Part shown: in pieces, positions 7,731 to 18,940 of the stretch
How positions within the stretch are numbered: position 1 is the stretch's first letter
How the letters are laid out: each line of letters begins with the position of its first letter
From: Aeromonas allosaccharophila
GTDB taxonomy: Bacteria > Pseudomonadota > Gammaproteobacteria > Enterobacterales > Aeromonadaceae
Assembly: GCF_000819685.1 (NCBI RefSeq)
Contig: NZ_CDBR01000099.1
Coordinates: 1-64,000 of the forward strand
Direction: 5' to 3'
DNA length: 64,000 bases
Notes under the pieces: model-generated
Told to the model about the DNA's origin: nothing
What the model saw: the letters and a program-made list of their open reading frames with translations, nothing else
Database searches by the model: none
Position numbers and translations under genes: made by a program

Positions 7731-10700
7731 AATCCCGTCTCTGGCAGATTGTCGCCGTGCTGTTGCTCTCCCTGATGGTGGCCACGCTGGTCGATGCCTT
7801 CTATCTGGAGCTGGAGCGGCAGGAGTATCGCCAGTCGCTGGATACCCGCATTCAGCGCGAGGGCGACAATCTGCAGCAATTGACCCTCTCAAGCAAGGGG
7901 ATGGGGGCGGTGCAGCTGGCCGGCCGCCTCAACCGCGAGATCCAGCAAGCATCACTGCTCGAGCGGGGGGATCTTACCCCCAGCGAGGCACTGCAGGTGT
8001 TGGCGCAGGGGGTGAAGGCCAATCATGCCTTTGTTACCAACAAAGCTGGGGTGATTGTCCGAGACTGGGATGCGCTTGGCCGCCATGTCGTCGGGCAGGA
8101 TGTGTCGTTTCGCTCCTATTTCAGGCAAGGGATCCAGGGGCTGGAAACGGTAGATGCCGGGGTCAGCCTCAATACCGGCAAGCGGATGATCTATGTGGCG
8201 GCGCCGGTCTCTCACGATCGGGCGCAAGGAAGCGACATTACCGGGGTGGTGGTGGCGCGCTACGAAATGACGCTGCTCGATACCTTTCTGGCCGGGTGGG
8301 GCAATGCCATCGGCTTGCTGGTCTCGCCCGACGGGGTGGTGATGGCCAGCAACAAGAGCGACTGGCAAATGGCGGTGGTGGGTCCAAACTCTGCCGTCAG
8401 GCAACAGCAGCTCTTTGCCTCTCGCCTCTATGGACACTACTTTGCTCGGGGTCGCCAGCCGGTGATCCTGCCTGCACTCGATGGCAGTGAGGTCAGGATC
8501 GGAAAAGATAGCTATCTGGTGAGCCGCATGCCCATCGAGTGGCACGATGCCAAAGGGCAGTGGACGCTGCTGCTGTTGGGCAATGTGGATCAGGCCGTGT
8601 CAGGATGGCGGCGAGTGGCTTTGTTCGGGACCGCCCTGTTGATCTGTCTGATCTCGGCGCTGCTTTGGCAGGGGCGGATGTTGCGCCGCCGCAGCATTCG
8701 CGAGCGCAACGAGCAGTTTGCCTTCCAGCAGGCGTTGATCGATACCCTGCCACATCCTCTCTTCTATACCGACAATCAGGGCCGCCTGCTGGGGGTGAAT
8801 CGCGCCTTTACCAGCGCATTTGGTGGCGCCCGCCCGGTCGAGGGCAAGCGGCTGGCGGAGTTGCCGCAACTGGCCGGGCTGGATGCGGTGGATGAGGGCA
8901 ACACCTTGCAGAGGGTGGCGGGCAGTCAGGCCAGAACGCAGCATGAGGTGCGTCTGCTCTCGCCGGATGGTCGTCCTCTGGACATGCTCTATTTTCTCTC
9001 CGGGATCGAGCTTGCCGAGAGCGGGCGTAGCGGCGCGGTCGGCAGCCTGGTCGATATCACCCCGATCCGTGCCGCCGAGCAGGCCATGCGGGAGGCCCAT
9101 GATCGGATTGCTGCGGATCGCCAGCGGTTGCATGAGAGCGAACAGCGGATCCACTCCATGGTGCGCAACGTGCCGGGCATGGTCTATCGCTGCCTGCCTC
9201 ATCACCCCTGGACCATGTTGTTCGTCAGCGATGAGGCGGAAAAATTGACCGGCTATCCCGCCAGCGATTTTGTCGGCGTGGGCAACCGCCGCGATTTTGG
9301 TGACTTGATCCATCCCGATGACCTCGAACTGAGCAACCGCAACACCATCGAGGCCATTGCCGAACACCGGCAATATATCAACGAGTACCGCATCTTCGAT
9401 CGTTGTGGTCAGATCCGCTGGGTCTACTCCATCGGACTCGCCACCTATGATGCCGAGGGCAAGGCCGTCTATCTGGACGGGATCATCTTCGATTTCAGTG
9501 ACCGCAAGCAGGCGGAGGCCGCCATGCTCGAAGCCCGGCAGATCGCCGAAGATGCCACCCGAACCAAGAGCGAATTTTTGGCCAACATGAGCCATGAGAT
9601 CCGCACACCGATGAATGCCATCATCGGCATGGCCCATCTGGCGCTGCAAACCAGTCTCTCCCCCGAGCAGCACAACTATGTGAGCAAGATAGACAGAGCG
9701 GCGAACAACCTGCTCGGGATCCTCAACGACATCCTCGACTTCTCCAAGATGGAGGCGGGCAAGCTGCAACTGGAGCAGGTGGATTTCCGGCTCAACGAGG
9801 TGTTCGAGTGGCTGGCTGATCTGACGGCGTTTCGGGCGCGGGAAAAGGGGCTGGCGCTGCTGTTCGATCTGGCCGGTGATCTGCCTGATCGTTTGCGCGG
9901 CGATCCCCTGCGACTTGGCCAGATCCTGCTCAACCTGACCAGCAATGCCATCAAGTTTACCGAGCAGGGAGAGGTGATTGTCCGGCTGGCCCGCAGTAAC
10001 GAGAGTGCTGGCGAGATCTGGCTGCAGGGCAGTGTGCAAGATAGCGGTATCGGCATGACGGCCGAGCAGTGCCAGCGTCTCTTCCACTCCTTTGAGCAGG
10101 CCGACAGCTCGACCACCCGCAAATATGGCGGCACCGGCCTTGGCCTCGCCATCACGCACAATCTGGTGCAATTGATGGATGGGGAGATCCGGGTGGAGAG
10201 CAACCCGGGGCAGGGCAGCGAGTTCCACTTCCGTATTCGGCTTGCGACCGTGGCGGATAAGGGTCATGAAGAGCAACATGTGGCCACACAGCTGGCGCCG
10301 CAGCGAGTGCTATTGATGGAGCCGCGCCCTGCTTCGCGAGCGGCCATTCTCCACCAGTTGGCGGCGCTGCCTGTTGAGCTTGTCTGCGCGGACGAGCCCG
10401 CCGCAGTGCTGGCACTGCTGCATCAAGGCATCGCGGCGGGCAAACCCTGTGATCGAGTGATGATGGGCTGGCAGGAGGGAGATAGCTGGTTGCCAGAGGT
10501 GCTGCAGGAGGTTGCCACGCTGGCAGCACCGCCCGCGATCTTGCTGATCACCTCGGGCGATCCTGCACTGGTGGCCAGCCATGTTGCTGTGCAGGGGTTG
10601 GCGATCTGTGATGTGCTGGCCCATCCGTTTACCCCGCAGGCACTTGGTCAGGCACTGTGTCAGGCATTGTGTAAGGCGCAGGGGGGCGACGCCGTGGGGC

Positions 10701-11770
10701 GAGAGGCGTTATCGGATGCAAGCCCCCATCATCAGGTTGCGCTGCCCGCTCATGGGCTGGCGGGGGCTCGTCTGCTGCTGGTGGATGATAACGACATGAA
10801 CCGGGAAGTGGCTTTGGCCCTGCTGGGCAAGCAGCAGATCTCCCTGGTCTGTGCCTGTGATGGGGCGAAGGCGCTTGCTCTGCTGGCGCAAGATCGCGGG
10901 TTTGACGGCATCCTGATGGATTGCCAGATGCCGGTAATGGACGGGTATACCGCGACCCGGTTGATCCGCGCCGATCCGGCGCTGGCCGGGATCCCCATTA
11001 TCGCCATGACCGCCAGCACCATGGCCGGAGATAAAGAGAAGGCGCTGGCGGCAGGCATGAATGACCACATCGCCAAGCCCTTGAATATGCCGCTGTTGCT
11101 GGCGACCCTCTCGCACTGGATCAAGCCAGCCAGACCGCTGGCGGCCGCCAGCAAGTTGCAGGTGACTGACGATGCGACCCTTTGGCTGGGCGTGTCCGGC
11201 CTTGATGTGCAACGGGGCATGGCCGTGATGGGGGGCGACAGTGCGCTCTACCGCAATATGTTGCAGCGCTTCTGGCAGGGACAGCTGGGGTTTGCAGCCA
11301 GTTTCCACTCGGCGTGGGCCTCGGATGACAAGGTTACGGCCCGGCGTCTGGCTCACACCCTCAAGGGCAGTGCCAGTACCATAGGGGCGACCGGTGTGGC
11401 GACGCAGGCGGCGCTGCTCGAGCGAGCCGGTGAAGAGGGGGATGACGCAGGGGTCGCAACCCGCTTGCCATCCCTGATGGCCGAGCTGACGCCGCTGCTG
11501 TCTGGGCTGGAAGCCGCACTGGCAGCGTCCTCCGTGACGGTGGCTACCCCCCGGGGCATCGATGCCGAGATGCTGGCGGCGCAACTGCAGCAGTTGGGGG
11601 CCTTGCTGGCACAGAGCGATGCCCAGGCGTTGGCGCTCTGTCAGCAGATAGAGGCTGATCTGGCTGGCAGTGCATCGCCGCTGCGTGCTGCGTTTCAAGA
11701 GGTGAGCCGGGCGGTCAACGAGTTCGAGTTTGATCAGGCGCTGCAGTTGCTGGCGCCACTGCTCGGTTGA
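7727..11770 (+). CDS. Hybrid sensor histidine kinase (Cache-PAS-PAS-HisKA-HATPase-REC-REC-Hpt)
   Basis: The 1347-residue membrane kinase has an N-terminal membrane segment (about 5-22), a Cache-type sensor, a second membrane segment near 290-315, and two PAS domains. It then has HisKA with [11 protein letters not shown] (phospho-His near 623), HATPase_c with N-box around [10 protein letters not shown] and G-box DSGIGM, two receiver domains, and a C-terminal Hpt domain with AHTLKGSA. The first receiver lacks the acceptor Asp ([11 protein letters not shown]); the second is canonical, with Asp in [13 protein letters not shown] multistep phosphorelay His-Asp-His is expected, with an external final regulator not identified here. 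ATG 7727 was preferred over GTG 7715 because the latter lacks proper ribosome-binding spacing. Confidence 0.9.
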   Translation: MKSRLWQIVAVLLLSLMVATLVDAFYLELERQEYRQSLDTRIQREGDNLQQLTLSSKGMGAVQLAGRLNREIQQASLLERGDLTPSEALQVLAQGVKANHAFVTNKAGVIVRDWDALGRHVVGQDVSFRSYFRQGIQGLETVDAGVSLNTGKRMIYVAAPVSHDRAQGSDITGVVVARYEMTLLDTFLAGWGNAIGLLVSPDGVVMASNKSDWQMAVVGPNSAVRQQQLFASRLYGHYFARGRQPVILPALDGSEVRIGKDSYLVSRMPIEWHDAKGQWTLLLLGNVDQAVSGWRRVALFGTALLICLISALLWQGRMLRRRSIRERNEQFAFQQALIDTLPHPLFYTDNQGRLLGVNRAFTSAFGGARPVEGKRLAELPQLAGLDAVDEGNTLQRVAGSQARTQHEVRLLSPDGRPLDMLYFLSGIELAESGRSGAVGSLVDITPIRAAEQAMREAHDRIAADRQRLHESEQRIHSMVRNVPGMVYRCLPHHPWTMLFVSDEAEKLTGYPASDFVGVGNRRDFGDLIHPDDLELSNRNTIEAIAEHRQYINEYRIFDRCGQIRWVYSIGLATYDAEGKAVYLDGIIFDFSDRKQAEAAMLEARQIAEDATRTKSEFLANMSHEIRTPMNAIIGMAHLALQTSLSPEQHNYVSKIDRAANNLLGILNDILDFSKMEAGKLQLEQVDFRLNEVFEWLADLTAFRAREKGLALLFDLAGDLPDRLRGDPLRLGQILLNLTSNAIKFTEQGEVIVRLARSNESAGEIWLQGSVQDSGIGMTAEQCQRLFHSFEQADSSTTRKYGGTGLGLAITHNLVQLMDGEIRVESNPGQGSEFHFRIRLATVADKGHEEQHVATQLAPQRVLLMEPRPASRAAILHQLAALPVELVCADEPAAVLALLHQGIAAGKPCDRVMMGWQEGDSWLPEVLQEVATLAAPPAILLITSGDPALVASHVAVQGLAICDVLAHPFTPQALGQALCQALCKAQGGDAVGREALSDASPHHQVALPAHGLAGARLLLVDDNDMNREVALALLGKQQISLVCACDGAKALALLAQDRGFDGILMDCQMPVMDGYTATRLIRADPALAGIPIIAMTASTMAGDKEKALAAGMNDHIAKPLNMPLLLATLSHWIKPARPLAAASKLQVTDDATLWLGVSGLDVQRGMAVMGGDSALYRNMLQRFWQGQLGFAASFHSAWASDDKVTARRLAHTLKGSASTIGATGVATQAALLERAGEEGDDAGVATRLPSLMAELTPLLSGLEAALAASSVTVATPRGIDAEMLAAQLQQLGALLAQSDAQALALCQQIEADLAGSASPLRAAFQEVSRAVNEFEFDQALQLLAPLLG

Positions 11771-12716
11771 TGATTAACACGCCTCTCGTTTGTCATCATC
11801 ATCCCTGCTAATTTTTTTTGGGGTCGCTATTGAACAAGAATAATTATCATCTTTATCGATGGGGATGGATATTTACGCTCTGGTTAATTACGCGGGGTGA
11901 CGTGAAGGTAAATAGTGTGAATGCTGGCGGTAACATCTGTAACCGGATGAGCGAATACGTCGCGAGTTAAATATGAACACTATGTTGCAGGCCGCCTTCC
12001 ACCTTCTTTTTTCGCTCACAACTAATTTGAATGCAGATTCACGCCGGTGCGTAAACATATGCGCGAGCGCGATATTTTACTCATCGGCATGCAAGGCAAT
12101 AAAGAGTGGGTGAAGTCATGGTGATACGAATACCTCGGCGGCATCTTTTCATTGATCCGGGTTAAGCGTCAGGGACGCCAGACGGGGCGGCGCTGCGTGG
12201 GATCGCAAGAAGAGCCGCCCTGCAACGCAGGCAAGATGCAGGCAAAACCAAGCGACATGCAGGTAAATCGCGCCGTGCAGGGCGTGCCTGCTACCGGTGG
12301 CAGCTGGACGTGAGACCACTCTGGCTTGGGGCGACAAGTCGGGTTTTGCCAAGGGGTGATTGCATGGAATATGCAATGGGGTGAGTAAAGATATATTCAA
12401 TGGATCATTTATTGGTGGGTATCAGTATTGTGAAATGAGCGGTATAGCCAAGATTTCAATCATGTTAATTTGGCTCACAGTGAAAGAGAGGATATGCGGT
12501 GATTAATTATTTAATATCCAATTAAGTTCATAAAATTTACGGGGGTGCTAAATATCTCTTTGGGGGTAATTAATTTCATTTGTGATGTGGCTCGCTATGA
12601 AAATAGGGGTAAGCCGGTCGAAATTGATAGAGATCAATACTGCAGGGTGGGTGAGTCCTTAGCATTTCCGCTATTAAGCATTTATCAAACAAGTGCTCAC
12701 TACGGGAATAAGTAGA
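11771..12716. other. Long intergenic region upstream of the hydrogenase-2 operon
   Basis: About 950 nt hold no convincing gene; a minus-strand open frame at 12149-12400 has no similarity I recognise. A GC-rich stretch around 12180-12240 has complementary arms (GGGCGGC with GCCGCCC, CTGCGT with ACGCAG) and could fold as RNA. Three GCAGG(C/T)AA repeats follow at about 12228-12268. The final 250 nt turn AT-rich and contain the FNR box and probable hybO promoter. The size of the region leaves room for further regulatory sites or a small RNA. Confidence 0.45.
12624..12637. promoter_or_regulatory. FNR box upstream of hybO
   Basis: The bases TTGAT-AGAG-ATCAA match the FNR consensus TTGAT-N4-ATCAA exactly. 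A plausible -10 element TAGCAT lies at 12660-12665; a start near 12672 would put the centre of the box about 41.5 nt upstream, the classic class II activator position. This predicts induction of the hyb-nik genes under anaerobiosis. It was read directly from sequence; the start site is inferred. Confidence 0.75.
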
Positions 12717-13850
12717 ATGGTCGAGGATAATTTTTTATCGGCTCATGGGATTAATCGCCGTGATTTTATGAAATTGTGTGCCGGGATGGCCGCAACCCTG
12801 GGATTAAGTCAGCATGCCGTCGCCAAGATGGCCACTGCGCTCACCAGCCCCGAACGGCCGCCGGTGATCTGGATTGGGGCGCAGGAGTGCACCGGTTGTA
12901 CCGAATCGCTGCTGCGCGCCACGCACCCCACCATCGAGAACCTGATCCTCAATACTATTTCGCTGGAGTACCACGAGGTGCTCTCGGCGGCCTTTGGTCA
13001 TCAGGCGGAAGAGAACAAGCACAATGCCATCAAGCGCTATAAAGGCAAGTATGTGCTGGTGGTGGATGGCTCCATTCCGCTCAAGGATGGTGGCGTCTAC
13101 TGCATGGTGGCCGGTGAGCCTATCGTCGACCATATTCGCCGTGCAGCCGCCGACGCGGCTGCGGTCATCGCCATCGGCTCCTGCGCCGCCTGGGGCGGTG
13201 TGCCTGCCAGCGGCGGCAACCCGACCGGTGCCGTCAGTCTGGAAGAGGCGCTGGGCAATATCAGCACCCCGATCATCAATGTCCCGGGCTGTCCGCCCAA
13301 TCCCCACAACTTCCTCACCACGGTTGCCTACTACATCACCTACGGCAAGCTGCCGGCGCTGGATAGCAAGAAGCGTCCGTTGTTTGCCTATGAGCGGCTG
13401 ATCCACGAGAACTGCGAGCGTCGTCCGCACTTCGACGCAGGGCGTTTTGCCAAGGAGTTTGGTGATGAGGGTCACCGTCAGGGTTGGTGTCTCTACCATC
13501 TGGGCTGCAAAGGGCCGGAGACCTACGGCAACTGCTCGACTCTGGAGTTCTGCGATGTGGGCGGCGGCATCTGGCCGGTCGGCATCGGTCACCCCTGTTA
13601 TGGTTGCAACGAGCAGGGGGTCGGTTTTAGCAAGGGGATCTTCCAGCTCGCCAAGGTAGAGAACCCGACCCCGCGGGTGGATAAACCCGATGTGAAGATC
13701 CAGGAGGGGGGCTATACCTCGCCCACTGCGACGGGTCTGATCGGTGGCGCCCTCGGGGTGCTGGTGGGGGTGAGTCTGATGACGGTGCGTGAACTCGGTC
13801 GCCAGCAGAAGCGCCACGAAGCCGGGCAGCACCCATCACGGGAGGAGTAA
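12717..13850 (+). CDS. hybO: Hydrogenase-2 small subunit HybO
   Basis: This is the iron-sulfur electron-transfer subunit of the periplasm-facing, membrane-bound [NiFe] uptake hydrogenase, partner of HybC. The N-terminus carries a twin-arginine signal (INRRDFMKL). Cluster ligands are visible in [42 protein letters not shown] and [10 protein letters not shown]-terminal membrane helix (about 345-365) precedes RELGRQQ. The start ATG 12717 gives [17 protein letters not shown], matching the length of E. coli HybO; an upstream in-frame start at 12693 would add eight residues without reason. It is the first gene of hybOABCDE, downstream of an FNR box. Confidence 0.95.
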   Translation: MVEDNFLSAHGINRRDFMKLCAGMAATLGLSQHAVAKMATALTSPERPPVIWIGAQECTGCTESLLRATHPTIENLILNTISLEYHEVLSAAFGHQAEENKHNAIKRYKGKYVLVVDGSIPLKDGGVYCMVAGEPIVDHIRRAAADAAAVIAIGSCAAWGGVPASGGNPTGAVSLEEALGNISTPIINVPGCPPNPHNFLTTVAYYITYGKLPALDSKKRPLFAYERLIHENCERRPHFDAGRFAKEFGDEGHRQGWCLYHLGCKGPETYGNCSTLEFCDVGGGIWPVGIGHPCYGCNEQGVGFSKGIFQLAKVENPTPRVDKPDVKIQEGGYTSPTATGLIGGALGVLVGVSLMTVRELGRQQKRHEAGQHPSREE

Positions 13851-13852
13851 CC

Positions 13853-14902
13853 GTGAACAGACGAAACTTCCTCAAATTTGCCTCTGCCAGTGCACTGGCG
13901 GCAGGGGCTGCCGTGCCCGGCACCGCACTGGCGGCGGCCAAGAACAAACCGCCCATTCCCGGGGCGCTCGGCATGTTGTATGACTCCACCCTCTGCGTCG
14001 GCTGTCAGGCCTGTGTGGCTGAGTGTCAGCGTTTAAATGGCAACCCGGCCAATCCGGAGGGAGCACAGACCTGGTCCACCAACGACAAGCTGACGCCCTA
14101 CACCAACAACATCATTCAGGTGTGGAAGAGCGGCACTGGCGAGCACAAGGATCAGCTGGTGGATGGCTACGCCTACATCAAGAAGCAGTGCATGCACTGC
14201 GTCGATCCCAACTGCGTCTCGGTCTGTCCGGTGCAGGCGCTGACCAAAGATCCCAAGACCGGCATCGTTCACTACGATCCGGATGTCTGCACCGGCTGCC
14301 GTTACTGCATGGTGGGCTGCCCGTTCGATGTGCCCAAATATGACTACGACAATCCGCTGGGGGCGATCCACAAGTGCGAGCTCTGCAACCAGAAGGGGCT
14401 TGAGCGGATCGATCAGGGCAAATTGCCCGGCTGTGTCGAGGTGTGCCCCACCGGCGCCGTGATTTTCGGCACCCGCGAGGAGTTGATGGCCGAGGCCAAG
14501 CGCCGCCTGCTGGCGACCCCGGGCAGTGAATATGCCTATCCGCGCCAGACCTTCAGCGCCAACGATCCTTATCTGCACGAGGTGCCCAACTACCAACCTT
14601 ACGTCTATGGCGAGAAGGAGGGGGGCGGCACCCAGGTGCTGGTGCTGGCCGGGGTGCCCTATACCAAGCTCGACATGCCCGACTTGCCGGAGCTCTCCTC
14701 CGGTGCTCGCTCCGAGCATATCCAGCACACCCTCTACAAGGGGATGGTACTGCCCATGGTGGTGCTGACCGGACTCTCGGTGCTCATTCGTCGCAATAGC
14801 AAGAAGAACGGTCACGATCACCATCACGATGATGGTCATGATCAGAGCAGCGCTCAGATTAAAGATCAGAGTTCAGCAAAGGGGGGCAAGGATCATGAGT
14901 AA
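13853..14902 (+). CDS. hybA: Hydrogenase-2 ferredoxin-like subunit HybA
   Basis: This periplasmic 4Fe-4S protein passes electrons from HybO toward HybB and quinone. It starts at GTG 13853, preceded by GGAGGAG. It has a twin-arginine signal (NRRNFLKF), then four cysteine clusters, including [33 protein letters not shown] and [10 protein letters not shown]-terminal hydrophobic anchor ([15 protein letters not shown]) is followed by a charged tail with [11 protein letters not shown]. The histidine-rich tail is an oddity and could bind metal. The gene lies 2 nt after hybO and overlaps hybB by 8 nt. Confidence 0.95.
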   Translation: MNRRNFLKFASASALAAGAAVPGTALAAAKNKPPIPGALGMLYDSTLCVGCQACVAECQRLNGNPANPEGAQTWSTNDKLTPYTNNIIQVWKSGTGEHKDQLVDGYAYIKKQCMHCVDPNCVSVCPVQALTKDPKTGIVHYDPDVCTGCRYCMVGCPFDVPKYDYDNPLGAIHKCELCNQKGLERIDQGKLPGCVEVCPTGAVIFGTREELMAEAKRRLLATPGSEYAYPRQTFSANDPYLHEVPNYQPYVYGEKEGGGTQVLVLAGVPYTKLDMPDLPELSSGARSEHIQHTLYKGMVLPMVVLTGLSVLIRRNSKKNGHDHHHDDGHDQSSAQIKDQSSAKGGKDHE

Positions 14903-16082
14903 TCACAAGGCGCATCCGCTCGGCGGCAAGCTGGTCAGCTGGCCGGTGCTGGTGCTGGCCCCCTTTGCCGTGCTGTGCGGCATGCTGATCTTGAAACGCC
15001 TCTTCTTCGGGCTGGGTTCGGTCACCGATCTTAACGGCGGTTATCCCTGGGGGCTGTGGATTTCGTTCGATCTCTTGATCGGCACCGGTTTCGCCTGTGG
15101 CGGCTGGGCGCTGGCCTGGGCGGTCTATGTGTTCAACCGGGGCGAGTATCACCCGCTGGTGCGACCGGCCCTGTTGGCGAGCCTGTTCGGCTACTCGCTC
15201 GGTGGTCTCTCCATCACCATCGACGTGGGCCGTTACTGGAACCTGCCGTACTTCTACCTGCCCGGTCACTTCAACACCTCCTCGGTGCTGTTCGAGACGG
15301 CGGTCTGCATGACCATCTATATCGGGGTGATGGCGCTGGAGTTTGCCCCCGTGCTGCTGGAGAAGTTCGGCTGGAAGGCGTCACTCATTCGCCTCAACAA
15401 GATCATGTTCTTCGTGCTGGCGCTGGGAGCACTGCTGCCCACCATGCACCAGTCCTCGATGGGCTCCTTGATGATCGTCGCGGGGGAGAAGATCCATCCG
15501 CTCTGGCAAAGCTACGAGCTGCTGCCGGTCTTTTCGCTTCTGACCGCATTCATCATGGGTTTTTCCATCGTGGTGTTTGAGGGCTCTTTGGTGCAGGCGG
15601 GACTGGCGGGGCGGGGCCCCAACGAGAAGTCGCTCTTCTACAAGCTGACCCAGGTGATCGACATCTTCCTGATCCTGTTTGTGGCGCTGCGCTTTGCCGA
15701 GATCGTCATCAATGACAAGTCGGAGTACCTCTCCGATCTCAATCGCTTCTCCATCATGTTCTGGAGCGAGATTGCGCTGATGATCTTCCCGCTGCTGGTG
15801 TTCCATTGGGACAAGAGCCGCCGCGATTCGCGCATGTTGTTCCTGGGGGCCCTCAGCATGCTGCTGGGCGCAGCCCTCTGGCGACTGGATTACTCCCTGC
15901 TCGCCTTCAACCCCGGCAATGGCTACCACTACTTCCCCTCCGCGGAGGAGGTGCTGATCTCCCTGGGCTTCGTCGCCATCGAGGTGTGTGCCTATTTGCT
16001 GTTGATCCGGCTGCTGCCGGTACTGCCATCACTTGAACGTGTTCACCAAGATTATCAGGCCCGAGGGAAAGCCAACGTATGA
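14895..16082 (+). CDS. hybB: Hydrogenase-2 membrane quinone-linked subunit HybB
   Basis: This 395-residue NrfD-type integral membrane protein has about ten hydrophobic helices and no haem-binding pattern. It links HybOAC to the menaquinone pool. Recognisable segments include [23 protein letters not shown] cut into helices, and the conserved HQSSMGSL region. The start ATG 14895 ([11 protein letters not shown]) follows AAGGGGGGCAAG and overlaps the end of hybA; the frame is open further upstream but without a good start. Its stop overlaps hybC as ATGA, which implies translational coupling. Confidence 0.93.
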   Translation: MSNHKAHPLGGKLVSWPVLVLAPFAVLCGMLILKRLFFGLGSVTDLNGGYPWGLWISFDLLIGTGFACGGWALAWAVYVFNRGEYHPLVRPALLASLFGYSLGGLSITIDVGRYWNLPYFYLPGHFNTSSVLFETAVCMTIYIGVMALEFAPVLLEKFGWKASLIRLNKIMFFVLALGALLPTMHQSSMGSLMIVAGEKIHPLWQSYELLPVFSLLTAFIMGFSIVVFEGSLVQAGLAGRGPNEKSLFYKLTQVIDIFLILFVALRFAEIVINDKSEYLSDLNRFSIMFWSEIALMIFPLLVFHWDKSRRDSRMLFLGALSMLLGAALWRLDYSLLAFNPGNGYHYFPSAEEVLISLGFVAIEVCAYLLLIRLLPVLPSLERVHQDYQARGKANV

Positions 16083-17782
16083 GCCAACGTATCACCATAG
16101 ACCCCATCACCCGCATTGAGGGGCACCTGCGTATCGACTGCGAAATCGAAGGCGGAATAGTGACCAAAGCCTGGTCGTCCGGCACCATGTGGCGCGGGAT
16201 GGAGGAGATCGTCAAGGGCAACGACCCGCGCGATGCCTGGATGATTGTGCAGCGCATCTGCGGGGTATGTACCTCCATTCATGCCATCGCTTCGGTGCGG
16301 GCGGTGGAGAACGCCATCGGTGCCAAGGTGCCGGTCAATGCCCAGTTCATCCGCAACCTCATTATTGCGGCCCACAACATTCACGATCACATCGTCCACT
16401 TCTACCAACTCTCCGCGCTGGACTGGGTGGACATCACGGCGGCGCTGCAGGCCAATCCGCAAAAGGCGGCGGATATCCTCAAGGGGGTGTCCACATGGTC
16501 CCTCAATAGCGCCGACGAGCTGACCAAGGTGCAGGACAAGATCCGCGCGCTGGTCGCCAGCGGCCAGCTTGGCATCTTTGCCAACGGCTACTGGGGTCAC
16601 AAGGAGATGAAGCTGAGCCCGGAGGTGAACCTGATCGCCGTGGCCCACTACCTGCAGGCGCTGGAGTGCCAGCGCGATGCCAACCGCATCGTCGCCATCC
16701 TCGGCGGCAAGACCCCCCACATTCAGAATCTGGCGGTGGGCGGCGTGGCCAACCCCATCAATCTGGATGCGCCGAGCGTGCTCAACCTCGAGCGGCTGCT
16801 CTATGTGAAGAGCTTTATCGACCGGCTCGGCGAGTTTATCGAGCAGGTCTACAAGGTGGATGCCGCCATCATAGCCGCGCACTATCCCGAGTGGCTGACA
16901 CTGGGGCAGGGGGCCAAGCACTACCTGAGTGTGCCGGAGCTCCCCACCGACGCCAACGGCGGCAGCTTCCTGATGCCGGGCGGCTACATCGAGAATGGCA
17001 ATCTGGCGGGTTATCGCCCCATCGAGAGTCATCAGGATGGCTGGTTGATGGACGGCATCGCCGAGAGCAACAAGCACGCCTGGTACAAGGATGACGAGCC
17101 GCTCAAACCCTGGGAGGGCAAGACCGAGCCCGACTACACCGGCTGGCAGGATGACGGCAAGTACTCCTGGGTCAAATCCCCCACCTTCTACGGCAAGGTG
17201 GTGGAGGTGGGGCCGCTCGCAGACCTCTTGGTGAAGCTGGCCGCCAAACACCCGGAGACGGTGGCGCATTTCGATCAGCTGAACGGCATCTACAAGGCGC
17301 TGACCGGTTCGGCCATCAAGACCGAACAGCTGCACTCCACCATGGGCCGCATCATCGGCCGCGCGGTGCGCTGCTGCGTGCTGAAAGATACGCTGGCGCA
17401 CCAGTGGAAGGCGCTGGTGGACAACATCGGCAAGGGGGATACCACCGCCTACATCAAGGCCGAGATCCCGGCGGACAAAGAGTTTCGCGGGGTGGGCTTT
17501 GAAGAGGCACCGCGCGGCATGCTCTCCCACTGGATCGTCATCAAGGGCGGCAAGATCGAGAACTATCAGGCGGTGGTGCCATCGACCTGGAACTCGGGCC
17601 CGCGCAACTTCAACGACGAGCCCGGCCCCTACGAGCAGGCGCTGGTGGGCACCCCGGTGGCGGATCCCGCCAAACCGCTGGAGGTTGTACGCACCATCCA
17701 CTCGTTCGACCCCTGCATGTCCTGCGCGGTCCACGTGGTGGATACCCAAAATGGCGAAACGACTCAGGTGAAGGTGCTGTGA
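16079..17782 (+). CDS. hybC: Hydrogenase-2 large catalytic subunit HybC
   Basis: The 567-residue subunit carries the NiFe(CN)2CO centre and oxidises H2. The N-terminal motif RICGVCTSIHA and C-terminal DPCMSCAVH supply the four nickel-ligating cysteines. After the C-terminal His, 15 residues (VVDTQNGETTQVKVL) remain, the propeptide expected to be removed by HybD after nickel insertion. It has no signal peptide; export should occur with HybO through the Tat system. Coupled to hybB and hybD by stop-start overlaps. Confidence 0.96.
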   Translation: MSQRITIDPITRIEGHLRIDCEIEGGIVTKAWSSGTMWRGMEEIVKGNDPRDAWMIVQRICGVCTSIHAIASVRAVENAIGAKVPVNAQFIRNLIIAAHNIHDHIVHFYQLSALDWVDITAALQANPQKAADILKGVSTWSLNSADELTKVQDKIRALVASGQLGIFANGYWGHKEMKLSPEVNLIAVAHYLQALECQRDANRIVAILGGKTPHIQNLAVGGVANPINLDAPSVLNLERLLYVKSFIDRLGEFIEQVYKVDAAIIAAHYPEWLTLGQGAKHYLSVPELPTDANGGSFLMPGGYIENGNLAGYRPIESHQDGWLMDGIAESNKHAWYKDDEPLKPWEGKTEPDYTGWQDDGKYSWVKSPTFYGKVVEVGPLADLLVKLAAKHPETVAHFDQLNGIYKALTGSAIKTEQLHSTMGRIIGRAVRCCVLKDTLAHQWKALVDNIGKGDTTAYIKAEIPADKEFRGVGFEEAPRGMLSHWIVIKGGKIENYQAVVPSTWNSGPRNFNDEPGPYEQALVGTPVADPAKPLEVVRTIHSFDPCMSCAVHVVDTQNGETTQVKVL

Positions 17783-18312
17783 TGAACACCCTGATCCTGG
17801 GCGTGGGCAACCTGCTGTTGAGCGATGAGGCTGTCGGCGTGCGCATCGTCGAGGCGCTGGGGCGCGAATACCGTTTCGCCCCCGGCATCGAGCTGCTGGA
17901 CGGCGGTACGGCGGGTATGGAGCTGCTCGAAGCGATGGCCAGTCGCGACCACATCATTCTGGCGGATGCGGTGCGCAGCGGTAATCCGCCGGGTACCGTA
18001 GTGACCCTGCAGGATGAGGAGGTCCCGACCCTGTTTGGCCGCAAGATCTCCCCGCACCAGCTGGGGCTGGCGGATGTGCTCTCGGCGCTGCACATGACGG
18101 GGGAATCCCCCAAGCGGCTCACCCTGATCGGGGTCGAACCTGAATCCCTCGAACCGCGCATCGGCCTCACCCCCGTGGTGGCGGCTGCCATGGGGGAAGC
18201 GACGGATCGGATTTTGACCCTGCTGGCCAGTGTCGGCGCCCCCGCCATCCCGCTCTCTGAGCAGGAAAAAGCTGAACAAGCGCGGGAGGGCCTATGGCGC
18301 AGTCCCATTTGA
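17782..18312 (+). CDS. hybD: Hydrogenase-2 maturation endopeptidase HybD
   Basis: This protease removes the C-terminal propeptide of HybC once nickel is in place. The 176-residue protein begins MNTLILGVGNLLLSDEAVGVR, with the conserved metal-sensing Glu/Asp of the M52 family (DEAVG) and a later DGGTAG and SPHQLGLADVL. ATG 17782 overlaps the hybC stop (TGATG); a GTG three bases earlier is an alternative. It overlaps hybE by 19 nt. Confidence 0.93.
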   Translation: MNTLILGVGNLLLSDEAVGVRIVEALGREYRFAPGIELLDGGTAGMELLEAMASRDHIILADAVRSGNPPGTVVTLQDEEVPTLFGRKISPHQLGLADVLSALHMTGESPKRLTLIGVEPESLEPRIGLTPVVAAAMGEATDRILTLLASVGAPAIPLSEQEKAEQAREGLWRSPI

Positions 18313-18809
18313 GCGAGGCTGAGAGAGTGCTGGAATTTGCCGGTTTTGCCAGCGATCCCGCGCCTCTGCTGGTAGCCCAGTACGAGCGGATCGCTCGCGA
18401 AGAGATGCAGGCGTTGCCCTTCTATCACGCCACCATGCCCATCGTTGCGGAGTGCGTGCTGTTTGAAGGTCAGTGGCTCGGCTGCGTGCTCACCCCCTGG
18501 ATGTTGAGCGTGGTGGTGCTGCCGGGGCCGGATCAACTGTGGCCGGTGCGAAGCAGCAGCGATCGGCTCGCCCTGCAGCTCCCCTGCGGCAACATGACCT
18601 TTATGGTGGGTGAACTGCCCGAAAGTGGTCAGTTGCTGGCCTGCTCCCTGATGTCGCCGCTCGCTCCCCATCTCGGGGCCGGGGAGGGGCGCGCACTGGT
18701 GGGCAGCACCCTCAAGATGCTGCTCTCCTTGCCGGTGCAGCAAGGGGCTGGCGGCGTGGATCTGGGGCGCAGACGGCTATTCGGTGCCCGGCGCGGTCAA
18801 CCGGCATAG
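18294..18809 (+). CDS. hybE: Hydrogenase-2 assembly chaperone HybE
   Basis: HybE binds the Tat-signal-bearing small subunit HybO and coordinates its export with the mature large subunit. The 171-residue protein matches the HybE family in length and core motifs (VLFEGQWLGCVLTPWMLSVVVLPG and LPCGNMTFMVGEL). The start overlaps hybD. No hybF or hybG follows, so the HypA/HypC functions for this hydrogenase must come from the single hypA and hypC at 25.4-28.1 kb or from elsewhere. Confidence 0.92.
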   Translation: MAQSHLSEAERVLEFAGFASDPAPLLVAQYERIAREEMQALPFYHATMPIVAECVLFEGQWLGCVLTPWMLSVVVLPGPDQLWPVRSSSDRLALQLPCGNMTFMVGELPESGQLLACSLMSPLAPHLGAGEGRALVGSTLKMLLSLPVQQGAGGVDLGRRRLFGARRGQPA

Positions 18810-18940
18810 TCGCTAGGTTTCACGCGAAATCAAGTTTAGAATAGGGGGCCATTTTGGCCCCTCACTCCCATGTTCAAACACGCATTGCGCCTCTCTTTTG
18901 AGTGATGATCCGTGAGTGGTACAAAACAAGAAGGATCCCC

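Noticed and set aside
8600..10279. Long minus-strand ORF antisense to the hybrid kinase
   Set aside because: It has no recognisable family similarity, while the plus strand encodes clear PAS, HisKA and HATPase domains.
12149..12400. Minus-strand ORF of 83 codons upstream of hybO
   Set aside because: There is no ribosome binding site of note and no similarity.
16055..17749. Long minus-strand ORF antisense to hybC
   Set aside because: It is a shadow frame typical of GC-rich DNA; hybC carries all NiFe large-subunit motifs.
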